The notes below the pieces were generated by a model. It saw only the letters and a program-made list of their open reading frames with translations. It was not told the origin of the DNA and searched no databases. The translations under genes and the position numbers were made by a program. Below are positions 7,754 through 15,949 of a stretch of 37,298 bases of DNA, piece by piece (position 1 is the stretch's first letter; each line of letters opens with the position of its first letter). This DNA comes from Thermoanaerobacterales bacterium (GTDB lineage Bacteria; Actinomycetota; Acidimicrobiia; Acidimicrobiales; JACDCH01): contig PKRH01000014.1 in assembly GCA_017577565.1 (NCBI GenBank), forward strand, positions 1 through 37,298, read 5' to 3'.

Positions 7754-9510
7754 TGCAGCTCGCCCCCCGGACCGTCCGGGCCGAGGTCGACGACGGCCCC
7801 ACCGGCGCCCCGTTCGCGGCGGGCACCACCGGCCTCGGCGACCTGGCCGTGACGCTCGACCTCACCGACGACCGCCTGAGGTGGTCCGTCGCCAACCGGG
7901 GCGACCGCCCCGCCCGGGTCCGCCGGGTGGCCGTCGAGCTGGCCGTCCGCGACGCCGCCGGGCCGGTGCGGATGTTCCGCCACGGCTACCAGTCCTGGTC
8001 GCCCTGCGACACCGTCGTGGTGGGCGCGGGGCGCGACCCGTCGCTCGGCGCCGCCGGGCTGCGCGAGTTCCTCGGCGCCTACCACGCCGACCAGCGGCCG
8101 GCGGCCGAGGGGGAGGTGCGCTCCGAGTGGGTCACCGTCCTCGCCGACGACACCTCCGCCACGCTCCTCGGCGCGCTCGGCGGGTCGGCCCACGACGTGA
8201 CCTTCCGGGCCCGGCTCGACGAGCGGTCCGTGCCGGTCGTGGCGGTCGAGGCGCTGCTCGGCGGCGCCCGGCTCGACCCGGGGGAGGAGCGCGCGCTGCA
8301 CGACGTCCGCCTCGACGACGGCGGCGGGCGAGCGGACGCCGCCGCGGCCCCGGCGCTGCTCGAGGCGTGGGCCGCCGAGGTCGGCGCCCGCGAGGGGGCG
8401 CGCACCGGCGCGCCGTACCAGGTCGGCTGGTGCTCCTGGTACCACTACTTCCACCAGGTGACGGCGAGCGACGTCGCCGCCAACCTGGCCGCCGCCGACG
8501 GCTGGCCGTTCGAGGTCTTCCAGGTCGACGACGGCTACCAGCGCGCCATCGGCGACTGGCTGGCGACCAACGACCGCTTCCCCGACGGCCTGCCCCGGCT
8601 CGCCGCCGACATCGCGGCGGCCGGGTTCCGGCCCGGCCTCTGGCTCGCGCCGTTCCTCGTGGCCCCGGACGCGCCGGTCGCCCACGACCACCCCGACTGG
8701 ATCGTGCGCCGGCCCGACGGCCGCCCGCTCGGCGCCTGGTTCAACCCCGACTGGGGCGGGGGCGAGGACGGGGTCATGTGGGCCCTCGACACGACCCACC
8801 CCGAGGTGCAGGCCCACCTCGAGCACGTCGCCCGCGAGCTGGTGGCGACGGGCTTCACCTACCTGAAGCTCGACTTCACCTTCGCCCCGTCGCTCGACGG
8901 GGCCTGGCACGACGACCGGGCCACGCCCGCCGAGCGGGTCCGGGCCGGCTACGCCGCCCTGCGCCGGGGGGCCGGGACCGACGCCTTCCTCCTCGGCTGT
9001 GGCGTCCCGCTGGCCAACGTCGTCGGCCTGGTCGACGGCAACCGCATCGGCCAGGACGTGGCCCCGGAGTGGTCGCTGCCGCCCGAGCGGGAGCTGGTGC
9101 CCGGCTACCTGGCGATCCAGCCGGCGGTGGCCTCGGCGGTCGGCAACACGGTGGCCCGCTCGTTCATGCACCGCCACCTGTGGCTCAACGACCCCGACTG
9201 CCTGCTGCTGCGGACCGAGCGCACCCGGCTCACCCCGGCGGCGATCCGCACGTGGGCCGACGTCGTCGCCACCTCCGGGGGCATGGCGCTCGTCTCCGAC
9301 GACCTGCGGCTGCTCGGCGCCGAGGCCCGGGCGCTGCTCGACGACGTGGTCGAACGAGGGCGGGCCAGCGACGAGCGGGCCCGTCGGGGGTCGCCCGCCC
9401 GCTGCCTCGACCTCATGGCCCCCGGTCCGTCGGCGGCGCTGGCGTCGGGGCCGGACGAGGTGCACGTCGACCTCGCCGGCGGCACGTCGCGCCGCCGCCA
9501 GGCGGTCTAG
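7753..9510 (+). CDS. Alpha-galactosidase-type glycoside hydrolase (GH36, clan GH-D)
   Basis: 585 residues, shorter than the usual ~700 of GH36. The N-terminal beta-sandwich carries HGYQSWSP. The TIM barrel starts with GWCSWYHYFHQVT, then FQVDDGYQ and WLAPF. Asp374 in YLKLDFTF is the expected nucleophile, and Asp435 in RIGQDVAPEW the acid/base. There is no signal peptide, so it is probably cytoplasmic and acts on imported alpha-galactosides or related sugars. The start is fixed by TGATG overlap with the VOC gene. The exact sugar cannot be read from sequence. Confidence 0.87.
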   Translation: MQLAPRTVRAEVDDGPTGAPFAAGTTGLGDLAVTLDLTDDRLRWSVANRGDRPARVRRVAVELAVRDAAGPVRMFRHGYQSWSPCDTVVVGAGRDPSLGAAGLREFLGAYHADQRPAAEGEVRSEWVTVLADDTSATLLGALGGSAHDVTFRARLDERSVPVVAVEALLGGARLDPGEERALHDVRLDDGGGRADAAAAPALLEAWAAEVGAREGARTGAPYQVGWCSWYHYFHQVTASDVAANLAAADGWPFEVFQVDDGYQRAIGDWLATNDRFPDGLPRLAADIAAAGFRPGLWLAPFLVAPDAPVAHDHPDWIVRRPDGRPLGAWFNPDWGGGEDGVMWALDTTHPEVQAHLEHVARELVATGFTYLKLDFTFAPSLDGAWHDDRATPAERVRAGYAALRRGAGTDAFLLGCGVPLANVVGLVDGNRIGQDVAPEWSLPPERELVPGYLAIQPAVASAVGNTVARSFMHRHLWLNDPDCLLLRTERTRLTPAAIRTWADVVATSGGMALVSDDLRLLGAEARALLDDVVERGRASDERARRGSPARCLDLMAPGPSAALASGPDEVHVDLAGGTSRRRQAV

Positions 9511-9556
9511 CCCGGGCGGTCGCCGCCGGCGCTTGACGCCTCGCCGGGGATCCGGT

Positions 9557-9566
9557 TCCGTACGGA
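9557..9566. promoter_or_regulatory. Palindrome upstream of the lipase gene
   Basis: TCCGTACGGA is a perfect 10-bp palindrome 48 bp before the lipase ATG. TTGACG at 9533-9538 could be a -35, but I see no matching -10. Possible operator. Confidence 0.25.
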
Positions 9567-9614
9567 GCGGAGGGGACGCCGGCTGCGGCCGGCCGAACAC
9601 ACGGGGGGAACACC

Positions 9615-10379
9615 ATGACGCTCCGCCGACTCGTCGCGGCGTGCGCGCTGCTCGCCACGGCGCTGGTCACCACGTCGCCCGCCTCGCCCGCGGGGGCCCA
9701 GACCGCCAGGGACCCGGTCGTCATCGTCACCGGGTTCACCACCGGCCCGCTGATCGAGCCCGCCTACCAGCCGCTGGCCAGCCGGCTCCGGGCCGACGGC
9801 TACACGGTCGAGATCCTGTCCTACCCCGACTACGGCACCGGCGACATCCACTCCCAGGCGGTGCGGCTGCGCGACCGGGTCGCGGCGCTGCGGGCCCGCA
9901 CCGGCGCCGCCAAGGTCGACCTCGTGGCCCACTCGATGGGCGGGCTCGTCAGCCGCGACTACATCAAGACGCTGGGCGGCGACCAGTACGTCGACTCGCT
10001 GGTCATGCTCGGCACGCCGAACTACGGCACCGGCGTCGCCAACGTGGCGACGTTCCTCGGCCTCGGCAACTGCCTCGGCATCACCGCCTGCCGGCAGATG
10101 GCCATCGGGTCCGACTACCTGAGCGCGCTCAACGCCGGGGACGACACGATCGGCGACGTCACCTACGTCTCCATCGCCACGACCATCGACGAGCTGGTCA
10201 TCCCGTTCACCAGCGCGTACCTGGCCAACGACGGCAACATCCAGAACGTCAACGTCCAGGCCCAGTGCCCGCTCCGGTGGCCGGGCCACCTCGGGCTCAT
10301 CTTCGACGGGGCGGTCTACGACGGCATCCGCGACGTCCTGCGCGACCGGCCGGTCGACATGAACTGCTGGGCGCTCTGA
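9615..10379 (+). CDS. Secreted triacylglycerol lipase/esterase (alpha/beta hydrolase)
   Basis: 254 residues; ATG 9615 follows GGGGGGAA. Residues 1-29 are a Sec signal peptide ending near AGAQT. VVIVTGFTTGP is the first strand and oxyanion loop; Ser107 in VAHSMGG is the nucleophile. The C-terminal HLGLIFDGAVYDGI supplies the likely catalytic His. The size and arrangement match small bacterial lipases such as Bacillus LipA and actinobacterial class 2 lipases. Cysteines near NCLGITACR and QCPL may form disulfides. It probably acts outside the cell on lipid esters. Confidence 0.87.
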   Translation: MTLRRLVAACALLATALVTTSPASPAGAQTARDPVVIVTGFTTGPLIEPAYQPLASRLRADGYTVEILSYPDYGTGDIHSQAVRLRDRVAALRARTGAAKVDLVAHSMGGLVSRDYIKTLGGDQYVDSLVMLGTPNYGTGVANVATFLGLGNCLGITACRQMAIGSDYLSALNAGDDTIGDVTYVSIATTIDELVIPFTSAYLANDGNIQNVNVQAQCPLRWPGHLGLIFDGAVYDGIRDVLRDRPVDMNCWAL

Positions 10380-10400
10380 CCGGGCACGGCACCAGCGCGC

Positions 10401-10431
10401 GTCGGGCGAGGGCCTCGTGCCCTCGCCCGAC
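10401..10431. terminator. 13-bp hairpin shared by convergent genes
   Basis: Perfect arms 10401-10413 and 10419-10431 with loop CTCGT lie between the lipase stop and the phosphatase stop; a likely bidirectional terminator without T-tract. Confidence 0.7.
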
Positions 10432-10451
10432 CGCGCCCGTGGTGGCGGAGG

Positions 10452-11864
10452 TCAGAGGGCGCCGCGGCGCCAGGGACCGGTGATGGCGAAGGTGATCCCG
10501 GGGCTCTGCAGGTTCACGAACAGCCAGTCACCGTCCTGGGGCTCGAAGGTGGCCCCGGCCCACTCCGAGCCGGTGAAGTCACCGGCGTACCCCTTGGTCC
10601 GCTCGAACCGGGACGGCAGGACGACGTTGTTCTCGGCGAAGCGGAAGATCTCGCCGTCGGGGGTGAGCCCGTGCAGGTACTCCCGGCCGTCGCCGTCCTC
10701 GCAGAGCACGATGCCGCCGCGGGGGCTGACGCAGATGTTGTCGGGGGCGTTGAGGACGTCGGCCGACGGCGAGGCGAACACGCAGGTGAACGTCTCGGCG
10801 ACGGGGTCGTAGGCGAAGACCTGGCCCTGGCGGGCCGGGCCGCCGTCCGTCGACACGACGTAGATCACCCCGTTGCCGTACCACGCGCCCTCGCCCCGCG
10901 AGATCCGGGCCGCGCCCTTGGCCGAGGCCTGGGCCCAGCACGACGGCTCGCCGGGGCCCCAGTCGGGGTTGTCGACCGTGACCCACCGGGCGCGGGCGCT
11001 GGTGCCGGTCGTCCACTGGATCGTGTCCGTCGTGCCCTCGAGGGCCATCGCCTGGAGCACGCCACCGGCGTGCAGGTCGTCCGGGTCGTTCGGGACGTAG
11101 CGGTAGAGCGCGGAGCTCCCGGCGTCCTCGGTCTCGTAGACGATCCCCGTCCGCGGGTCGGTCGCCGTGGCCTCGTGCGAGAACCGGCCCATCCCGACGA
11201 TCGGGACCGGATCAGCCGTGCCGCTCGCGGGCACCTCGAACACGTAGCCGTGGCGGACGCCACCCACGATGTCGGTGGTCTCCTCGCAGGTCAGCCACGT
11301 GCCCCGGGGCGTCGGGCCGCCGGCGCAGTTGCGGATCGTGCCGCTCAGGCTGGCGTACGACTCCACGAGGCGCCCGCGGTGGGGGTCGAACACGAGCGTC
11401 GTGGTGCCGCCGCCGGCGGCCTGGTCGTAGACGGCCCCGTCCGGGGCGAACGGGGTGCCGGCGCCCTGCTCGTGGTTGCGGACGAGGTGGACGTGGCGCC
11501 CCCGCCGGAAGGCGGCCATCCCGTCGTGGAGCGACGGCGTGGGCGTACCGTCCGACATCCGGTCGTTGCACCAGCCGAAGGTCATGTACTGGAAGCCTCG
11601 GGGCAGCTTGATCAGCTCGAGCCCCGTGGTCTCGTCCCGGACCGGGTGGAGCGGCCCGTAGCCGCCGTCGCCGTGGCGCCGGCCGTGACCGCGGCCGTGG
11701 CCGCGGCCGTGGCCGCGGCCGTGGCCGGGTCCTCCCGCCGGCGAGGCGGCGGCAGCGCGGGTCGCGAGCGCCGAGAAGGGGCCGGCCAGGACGGCGCCGG
11801 CGCCGACCCCGAGGGCGCCTCGCAGGAAGGCTCGCCGATGGACGGTGCTGGTGGTCTCCGACAC
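10452..11864 (-). CDS. PhoX-family (DUF839) phosphatase, Tat-exported
   Basis: 470 residues from GTG 11864, preceded on the minus strand by GGAGG. The N-terminus VHRRAFLRGALGVGAGAVLAG is a twin-arginine signal (shown within the length limit), consistent with export of a folded metalloprotein. The mature part has the beta-propeller pattern of PhoX/DUF839 proteins: LVRNHEQG, WLTCEETTDIVGG, HEATATDPRTGIVYETED, APDNICVSPRGG and LCEDGDG. PhoX enzymes are Ca/Fe alkaline phosphatases. A His/Gly/Arg repeat lies between signal and domain. Activity is inferred; many DUF839 members are untested. Confidence 0.85.
   Translation of the reverse strand: MSETTSTVHRRAFLRGALGVGAGAVLAGPFSALATRAAAASPAGGPGHGRGHGRGHGRGHGRRHGDGGYGPLHPVRDETTGLELIKLPRGFQYMTFGWCNDRMSDGTPTPSLHDGMAAFRRGRHVHLVRNHEQGAGTPFAPDGAVYDQAAGGGTTTLVFDPHRGRLVESYASLSGTIRNCAGGPTPRGTWLTCEETTDIVGGVRHGYVFEVPASGTADPVPIVGMGRFSHEATATDPRTGIVYETEDAGSSALYRYVPNDPDDLHAGGVLQAMALEGTTDTIQWTTGTSARARWVTVDNPDWGPGEPSCWAQASAKGAARISRGEGAWYGNGVIYVVSTDGGPARQGQVFAYDPVAETFTCVFASPSADVLNAPDNICVSPRGGIVLCEDGDGREYLHGLTPDGEIFRFAENNVVLPSRFERTKGYAGDFTGSEWAGATFEPQDGDWLFVNLQSPGITFAITGPWRRGAL
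11683..11730. repeat. Four 12-bp tandem repeats coding for (GRGH)n
   Basis: Four consecutive copies of a unit like CCGTGGCCGCGG (first and last imperfect) encode a Gly-Arg-Gly-His linker just after the Tat signal of the PhoX-type protein. Such repeats can change copy number by slippage. Confidence 0.8.
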
Positions 11865-12064
11865 GTCGGTCCTCCGATCGCGGCGTTGGACGAAGCGCTG
11901 CGGACGGTAGGGAGCCGTCCTGAACGGACCTCGACGGCCGGGCGACCGGCAGGCGAAACCTCGGTGGCGACGTGGTCGGGCCACGGGATCGCGGCTGGTC
12001 GCAGAACCGGCACCTCGAAGGCGAGGAGATCCACCTCACCGCCCCCGGGCGGGGCCGAGCGGGC

Positions 12065-12070
12065 TACGTT
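12065..12070 (+). promoter_or_regulatory. -10 element of a leaderless promoter (P450)
   Basis: TACGTT (TANNNT) lies 7 bp before the P450 ATG at 12078. Confidence 0.45.
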
Positions 12071-12077
12071 CCCCCGC

Positions 12078-13250
12078 ATGACGGCGACGGACGCCCTGAC
12101 CATCGACGTGCTCGACCCCCACTGGTGGGTCGACCTCGACCGGGTCCACGAGGTCTTCGCCCGGGCCCGGCGGGAGGCGCCGGTGTTCCGCGACGTCAAC
12201 GGCTACTGGGTCGTCACCCGCCACGCCGACGTCGTCGACGTCGAGCGGCGCCACGACGTCTTCTCCTCCCGGGGGTGCTACCGGGCCAACGTGGCGCTCG
12301 AGGAGAGCAACATGATCGCTCTCGACGACCCCGAGCACCTGGCGCAGCGCCGCCTGGTCAGCGGGCGGTTCACGCCCCGGGCGGTGCAGCGGCAGACCGA
12401 GTTCCTCACCGCCCGCATCCGCGAGCTGGTCGACGCCGTCGCCGACCGGGGGCGGCTGGAGGTGGTCCACGACCTGGCGGCCCAGCTCCCCAGCCGCCTC
12501 ACCGCCGACCTGCTCGGCTTCCCGGAGGACCGGTGGGCGGACGTCAAGTCGTGGTCCGAGCGGCTGATGCGCACCGACCAGATCCTGCGGGACCCGGTGG
12601 CCGCCGCCGGCATGATGAGCGCGATCGTCGAGTTCGACGAGGTGCTCACCGAGGTGGCCGAGGAGCGCCGCCGCTGCCCGGCGGACGACCTGGTGTCGGC
12701 GTGGGTGGGCGCCGACTACGAGCACCAGCGGCTCGTCCACGAGACCGGCCTGTTCATCGCCGGCGGGGCCGAGACGACCCGGACCGTGATCGGGCGCGGG
12801 CTGGCCGTCCTCGCCGAGCACCCCGACCAGTGGGAGGCGGCCGCCGCCGACCCCGGCCTGATCCCCGGGCTTGTGGAGGAGGTCATCCGCTGGGTGACGC
12901 CGCTCAACAACATGTTCCGCACGGCGCTGCGGGACGACCGGATCGGCGACCAGCCGGTGAAGGCGGGGGACCGGATCATGCTCGCCTACCCCTCGGCCAA
13001 CCGGGACGAGGAGGTGTTCGAGGACCCGTTCCGGTTCGACATCACCCGCGACCCCAACCCGCACGTCGCCTTCGGGCAGGGCACCCACTACTGCCTGGGC
13101 GCCAACCTCGCCCGCCTCGAGCTGCGGCTGCTGTTCGCCGAGCTGACGGCCCGGTGGACCAACCTGCGCCCGCTCGCCCCGCCCGACCTGGAGCCGAACA
13201 TCTTCGCGACCGCGGTGCGCCGCTTCGAGCTGGCCTTCGACCTCCGCTGA
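12078..13250 (+). CDS. Cytochrome P450
   Basis: 390 residues. The I-helix oxygen motif is AGGAETT, the K-helix ExxR is EEVIR, and the haem loop FGQGTHYCLG has ligand Cys339. There is no membrane anchor, as in soluble bacterial three-component P450s. FGQGTHYCLGxxLARLE and the start pattern DPHWW recall actinobacterial steroid/fatty-acid P450 families (CYP142/CYP125/CYP124 range), but I cannot place it. No ferredoxin or reductase gene is adjacent, so redox partners come from elsewhere. A leaderless -10 lies just upstream. Confidence 0.92.
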   Translation: MTATDALTIDVLDPHWWVDLDRVHEVFARARREAPVFRDVNGYWVVTRHADVVDVERRHDVFSSRGCYRANVALEESNMIALDDPEHLAQRRLVSGRFTPRAVQRQTEFLTARIRELVDAVADRGRLEVVHDLAAQLPSRLTADLLGFPEDRWADVKSWSERLMRTDQILRDPVAAAGMMSAIVEFDEVLTEVAEERRRCPADDLVSAWVGADYEHQRLVHETGLFIAGGAETTRTVIGRGLAVLAEHPDQWEAAAADPGLIPGLVEEVIRWVTPLNNMFRTALRDDRIGDQPVKAGDRIMLAYPSANRDEEVFEDPFRFDITRDPNPHVAFGQGTHYCLGANLARLELRLLFAELTARWTNLRPLAPPDLEPNIFATAVRRFELAFDLR

Positions 13251-13290
13251 CCGGGCGCGCCGGGGACGGGCCGCCGGTCGAGATACGCCC

Positions 13291-13325
13291 TTGTACGGCG
13301 TACATGTGTTCGATAACCTCGTGTC
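13291..13325 (+). promoter_or_regulatory. Leaderless promoter with a LexA-like box (HNH gene)
   Basis: TTGTAC (13291-13296), 17 bp, TAACCT (13314-13319), then 6 bp to ATG 13326. Within it GCGTAC-ATGT-GTTCGA (13298-13313) matches 10 of 12 fixed positions of the actinobacterial SOS box TCGAAC-N4-GTTCGA, and TGTAC-GGC-GTACA (13292-13304) is a perfect inverted repeat. The patch is visibly less GC-rich than its surroundings. Confidence 0.55.
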
Positions 13326-14657
13326 ATGTCGTTGACCGAGGCGCCACCGGAGGCCGCCTCCGTCGGGGGCGGCGGGTGGCCGTCCTCGCTGGAGGAGCGG
13401 CTCGCCGAGGTCGTGGGCCTCGTCAACGTGTGCGTGGCCGAGCTGGTGGCGCTGGTCGGCGAGGCGCTCCGCACCGGGGCCTGGGAGGGCGCCGGCATCC
13501 GCTCGCCCGAGCACTGGGTCGCCTGGCGGTGCGGCGTGTCGCCGTCGCGGGCCCGCCGCCTCGTGGGCCTGGCCCGGGCGATGGCCCGCCTGCCCGAGAC
13601 GGCGGCGGTGTTCGCCGGGGGCCGCCTGGGCGAGGACCAGGCGGCGGTCATCGCCCGCCACGCCGGCCCCGAGCACGACGGGCAGGTGGCCGAGCTGGCC
13701 CCGTCGCTGACGGTACCGCAGCTGCGCCGGGTGCTCGCCGGCCTGCCCCGCGGCGAGGACAATGCCGAGACGCCGGGCACGACCGCCGGTGACGGCGGCG
13801 GCGACCCGCCCACCCCGACCGTGCCGCGGTCGGTCGCCATGGGCCACCGCGACGACGGCAGCTTCTGGTGCTCGATCCGGCTGCCGGCGGAGGAGGGCGC
13901 ACGGGTCGAGCGGGCGCTCCCCGAGGCCCGCACCGCCGTCTTCCGGCTGCGCCACCCCGACGCCGCCGACGACGGGGCCGACCCGCCGGTCGAGCTCGCC
14001 GGGGTGACCTGGGCCGACGGCCTGGTGCACCTCGCCCACACCGCCCTGGGCGCGCTCGACCCCGCCACCCGGGCGGGCCGGCCGCCCGGCGAGCGCACCC
14101 AGGTCCTCGTGCACCTGGACGCCGACCGCCCCACGCCGCCCCGGCTCCACCTGGGCCCGGTCCTGCCCGCCGCCACCGCCGACCTGCTGACCTGCGACGC
14201 CACCGTGCGGGCGGTCCTGTGGCGCGACGGCGTCCCCGTCGCCCGCGGCCGCCGCCGGCGCACCGTCGACCCCGGGCTGCGCACGCTCGTCGAGCACCGT
14301 GACGGCGGCTGCCGCGTCCCCGGGTGCGACCAGCGGCGCTGGCTCCACGTCCACCACGTCGTCCACTGGCGGCACGGTGGCCCGACCGACCCCGACAACC
14401 TCGTCGCGCTGTGCTCCGCCCACCACCGGATGGTCCACACCGGCGAGCTCCGCCTCGCCGGCGACCCCAGCCGGCCGGACGGGCTGCGGTTCCACGGCCG
14501 GGACGGCCGGCCCCTCGTCCCGGCGCCGCCCCACCCGCCCCCACGGGGCACGCCGCCCGGGGACGCGGCCCGGGCCGCCGGCCTCCCCGACCCCGCCTGG
14601 TCGCCGCCCCCCGGCGAACCGCTCGACACGCGCTGGGTCTCCTGGGACCGACCGTGA
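13326..14657 (+). CDS. DUF222 / HNH endonuclease domain protein
   Basis: 443 residues. DUF222 spans about 20-270 (LAEVVGLVNVCVAELVALVGEAL, WVAWRCGVSPSRARRLVGLA given as separate cues). The HNH nuclease lies near 320-375: CRVPGCDQRRWLHVHHVVHWRHGGPTDPDNLVALCSAHHRMVH contains two Cys-x-x-Cys-like metal ligands, the HH pair and the final HH. I split it as CRVPGC, LHVHHVVHW, DNLVALCSAHH. This is the actinobacterial 13E12-type family, often multicopy, biological role unsettled. The tail is Pro-rich. The promoter is probably leaderless with a LexA-like site, fitting damage induction known for some mycobacterial 13E12 genes. Confidence 0.9.
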   Translation: MSLTEAPPEAASVGGGGWPSSLEERLAEVVGLVNVCVAELVALVGEALRTGAWEGAGIRSPEHWVAWRCGVSPSRARRLVGLARAMARLPETAAVFAGGRLGEDQAAVIARHAGPEHDGQVAELAPSLTVPQLRRVLAGLPRGEDNAETPGTTAGDGGGDPPTPTVPRSVAMGHRDDGSFWCSIRLPAEEGARVERALPEARTAVFRLRHPDAADDGADPPVELAGVTWADGLVHLAHTALGALDPATRAGRPPGERTQVLVHLDADRPTPPRLHLGPVLPAATADLLTCDATVRAVLWRDGVPVARGRRRRTVDPGLRTLVEHRDGGCRVPGCDQRRWLHVHHVVHWRHGGPTDPDNLVALCSAHHRMVHTGELRLAGDPSRPDGLRFHGRDGRPLVPAPPHPPPRGTPPGDAARAAGLPDPAWSPPPGEPLDTRWVSWDRP

Positions 14658-14661
14658 CCGC

Positions 14662-14667
14662 TACCGT
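14662..14667 (+). promoter_or_regulatory. -10 element of a leaderless promoter (enoyl-CoA hydratase gene)
   Basis: TACCGT (TANNNT) lies 6 bp before GTG 14674 and 4 bp after the HNH stop. Confidence 0.45.
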
Positions 14668-14673
14668 GCCGCC

Positions 14674-15333
14674 GTGCTCGACATCGACTGGCGCGACCGG
14701 GTGGCCGTCGTCCGCTGGCGGGACGGCGAGAACCGCCTCCACCGGGCGAGCGTCGACCGCTGGCACGCGGTGCTCGACGAGCTCGAGGCCGTCGAGGGGC
14801 CGCTGGCCCTCGTGGTCGTGGGGGAGGGGAGGTTCTTCTCCAACGGCCTCGACCTCGACGCCCTCGCCGCCGACCGGGACGCCGCCCGCGCGGTGGTCGA
14901 CGACGTCCACCGCCTGTTCGGCCGCCTGCTGCTGTTCCCCGCCTACACGGTGGGTGCGCTGAACGGCCACACCTTCGCGGCGGGCGCGATGCTCGCCTGC
15001 TGCCTGGATGCCCGGGTGATGCGGGAGGACCGGGGCTACTGGTGCCTGCCGGAGGCCGACCTCGGCCTGCCGCTCACCGAGGCCATGTTCGCCGCGGTCA
15101 CCGCCCGGCTGCCGGTGGCGGTCGCGGCCGAGGCGATGAACACCGCCCGCCGCTACACCGCCGCCGAGGCCCGGGCGGCGGGCATCGTCGAGCACACGGC
15201 CCCGGAGGCCGAGGTGCTGGACCGGGCCGTCGAGCTGGCCGCGCCGCTGGCCGCCAAGGACCGCAGCGTCATCGCCCGGCACAAGCAGATGCTCTTCGGC
15301 GAGGCCGCTCGCGCCTGCGGGCACGCGCACTAG
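14674..15333 (+). CDS. Enoyl-CoA hydratase/isomerase family protein
   Basis: 219 residues, shorter than the usual ~260. FFSNGLDLDAL is the first oxyanion-hole segment and GHTFAAGAMLACCLD the second. PEADLGLPLT carries the Glu position used by delta3,delta2-enoyl-CoA isomerases, and the overall look (LLLFPAYTVGALNGHTFAAG) resembles peroxisomal-type isomerases more than classical hydratases. It is likely to move or hydrate double bonds in acyl-CoA. The GTG start is supported by a -10-like TACCGT six bases upstream. Confidence 0.85.
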   Translation: MLDIDWRDRVAVVRWRDGENRLHRASVDRWHAVLDELEAVEGPLALVVVGEGRFFSNGLDLDALAADRDAARAVVDDVHRLFGRLLLFPAYTVGALNGHTFAAGAMLACCLDARVMREDRGYWCLPEADLGLPLTEAMFAAVTARLPVAVAAEAMNTARRYTAAEARAAGIVEHTAPEAEVLDRAVELAAPLAAKDRSVIARHKQMLFGEAARACGHAH

Positions 15334-15336
15334 CTT
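15331..15336 (+). promoter_or_regulatory. -10-like hexamer of the DoxX gene
   Basis: TAGCTT (TANNNT) overlaps the TAG stop of the enoyl-CoA gene and lies 8 bp before ATG 15345. Confidence 0.4.
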
Positions 15337-15344
15337 TCGCCGCC

Positions 15345-15887
15345 ATGAGCGACGCGGACGCCGTCAACCTGGTCCTGCTGGTCCTCCGGGTCGGGATCGG
15401 GGCCGTCATGCTCGCCCACGGCCTGAACCACATCTACGGCGGGGGGAAGATCGCCGGGACGGCCCGGTGGTTCGAGGGCCTCGGCATGCGGCCGGGGATC
15501 GTCCACGCCTGGTTGGCGAGCCTGTCCGAGGTGGCCGCCGGCGTCTCGCTCGTCCTCGGGCTGCTCACCCCGCTCGGGGGTGCGGCGGTCGTGGGTGTCA
15601 TGCTCGTCGCCTGGATCACCAACCACCGGGGCAACGGGTTCTTCATCTTCCGCCCCGGCGAGGGGTGGGAGTACGTCATGACCCTCACCATCGTCGGGCT
15701 GGCGCTGGCGGTGCTCGGCCCGGGGGAGTGGGCGCTCGACGAGGTGCTCGACATCCGCGGCGACCTGGTCGGCACGACCGGGCTCCTGATCGCCGTGCTC
15801 GCCGGGGGCGGGGGCGCCGCGCTGCTGCTCGCGGCGGCCTGGCGGCCGGCCCCGAAGGAGCGGGAGGCGGCGGCCGCCGAGACCTGA
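15345..15887 (+). CDS. DoxX-family membrane protein
   Basis: 180 residues with four hydrophobic segments (around 8-25, 58-78, 80-95 with 105-125, and 143-165). The N-terminal pattern VLLVLRVGIGAVMLAHGLNHI and FEGLGMRPG is characteristic of DoxX/DoxD-like small membrane proteins. Family members are linked to thiosulfate:quinone oxidoreductase or to redox stress complexes; no partner is seen here. It starts 11 bp after the enoyl-CoA gene, with a -10-like TAGCTT upstream, so it can be transcribed alone. Confidence 0.85.
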   Translation: MSDADAVNLVLLVLRVGIGAVMLAHGLNHIYGGGKIAGTARWFEGLGMRPGIVHAWLASLSEVAAGVSLVLGLLTPLGGAAVVGVMLVAWITNHRGNGFFIFRPGEGWEYVMTLTIVGLALAVLGPGEWALDEVLDIRGDLVGTTGLLIAVLAGGGGAALLLAAAWRPAPKEREAAAAET

Positions 15888-15937
15888 CCGGTCCACTTCG
15901 CGGCCGAACGGATGTGGGATCGCGACGGTCCGTGCGG

Positions 15938-15943
15938 CACGAT
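15938..15943 (+). promoter_or_regulatory. -10-like hexamer of the aminotransferase gene
   Basis: CACGAT (CANNNT) lies 6 bp before GTG 15950; no DosR-type box lies 23 bp upstream. Confidence 0.4.
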
Positions 15944-15949
15944 GGCGCG

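Noticed and set aside
11683..11730. CRISPR or intergenic satellite
   Set aside because: The repeats are inside a reading frame, contiguous and without spacers.
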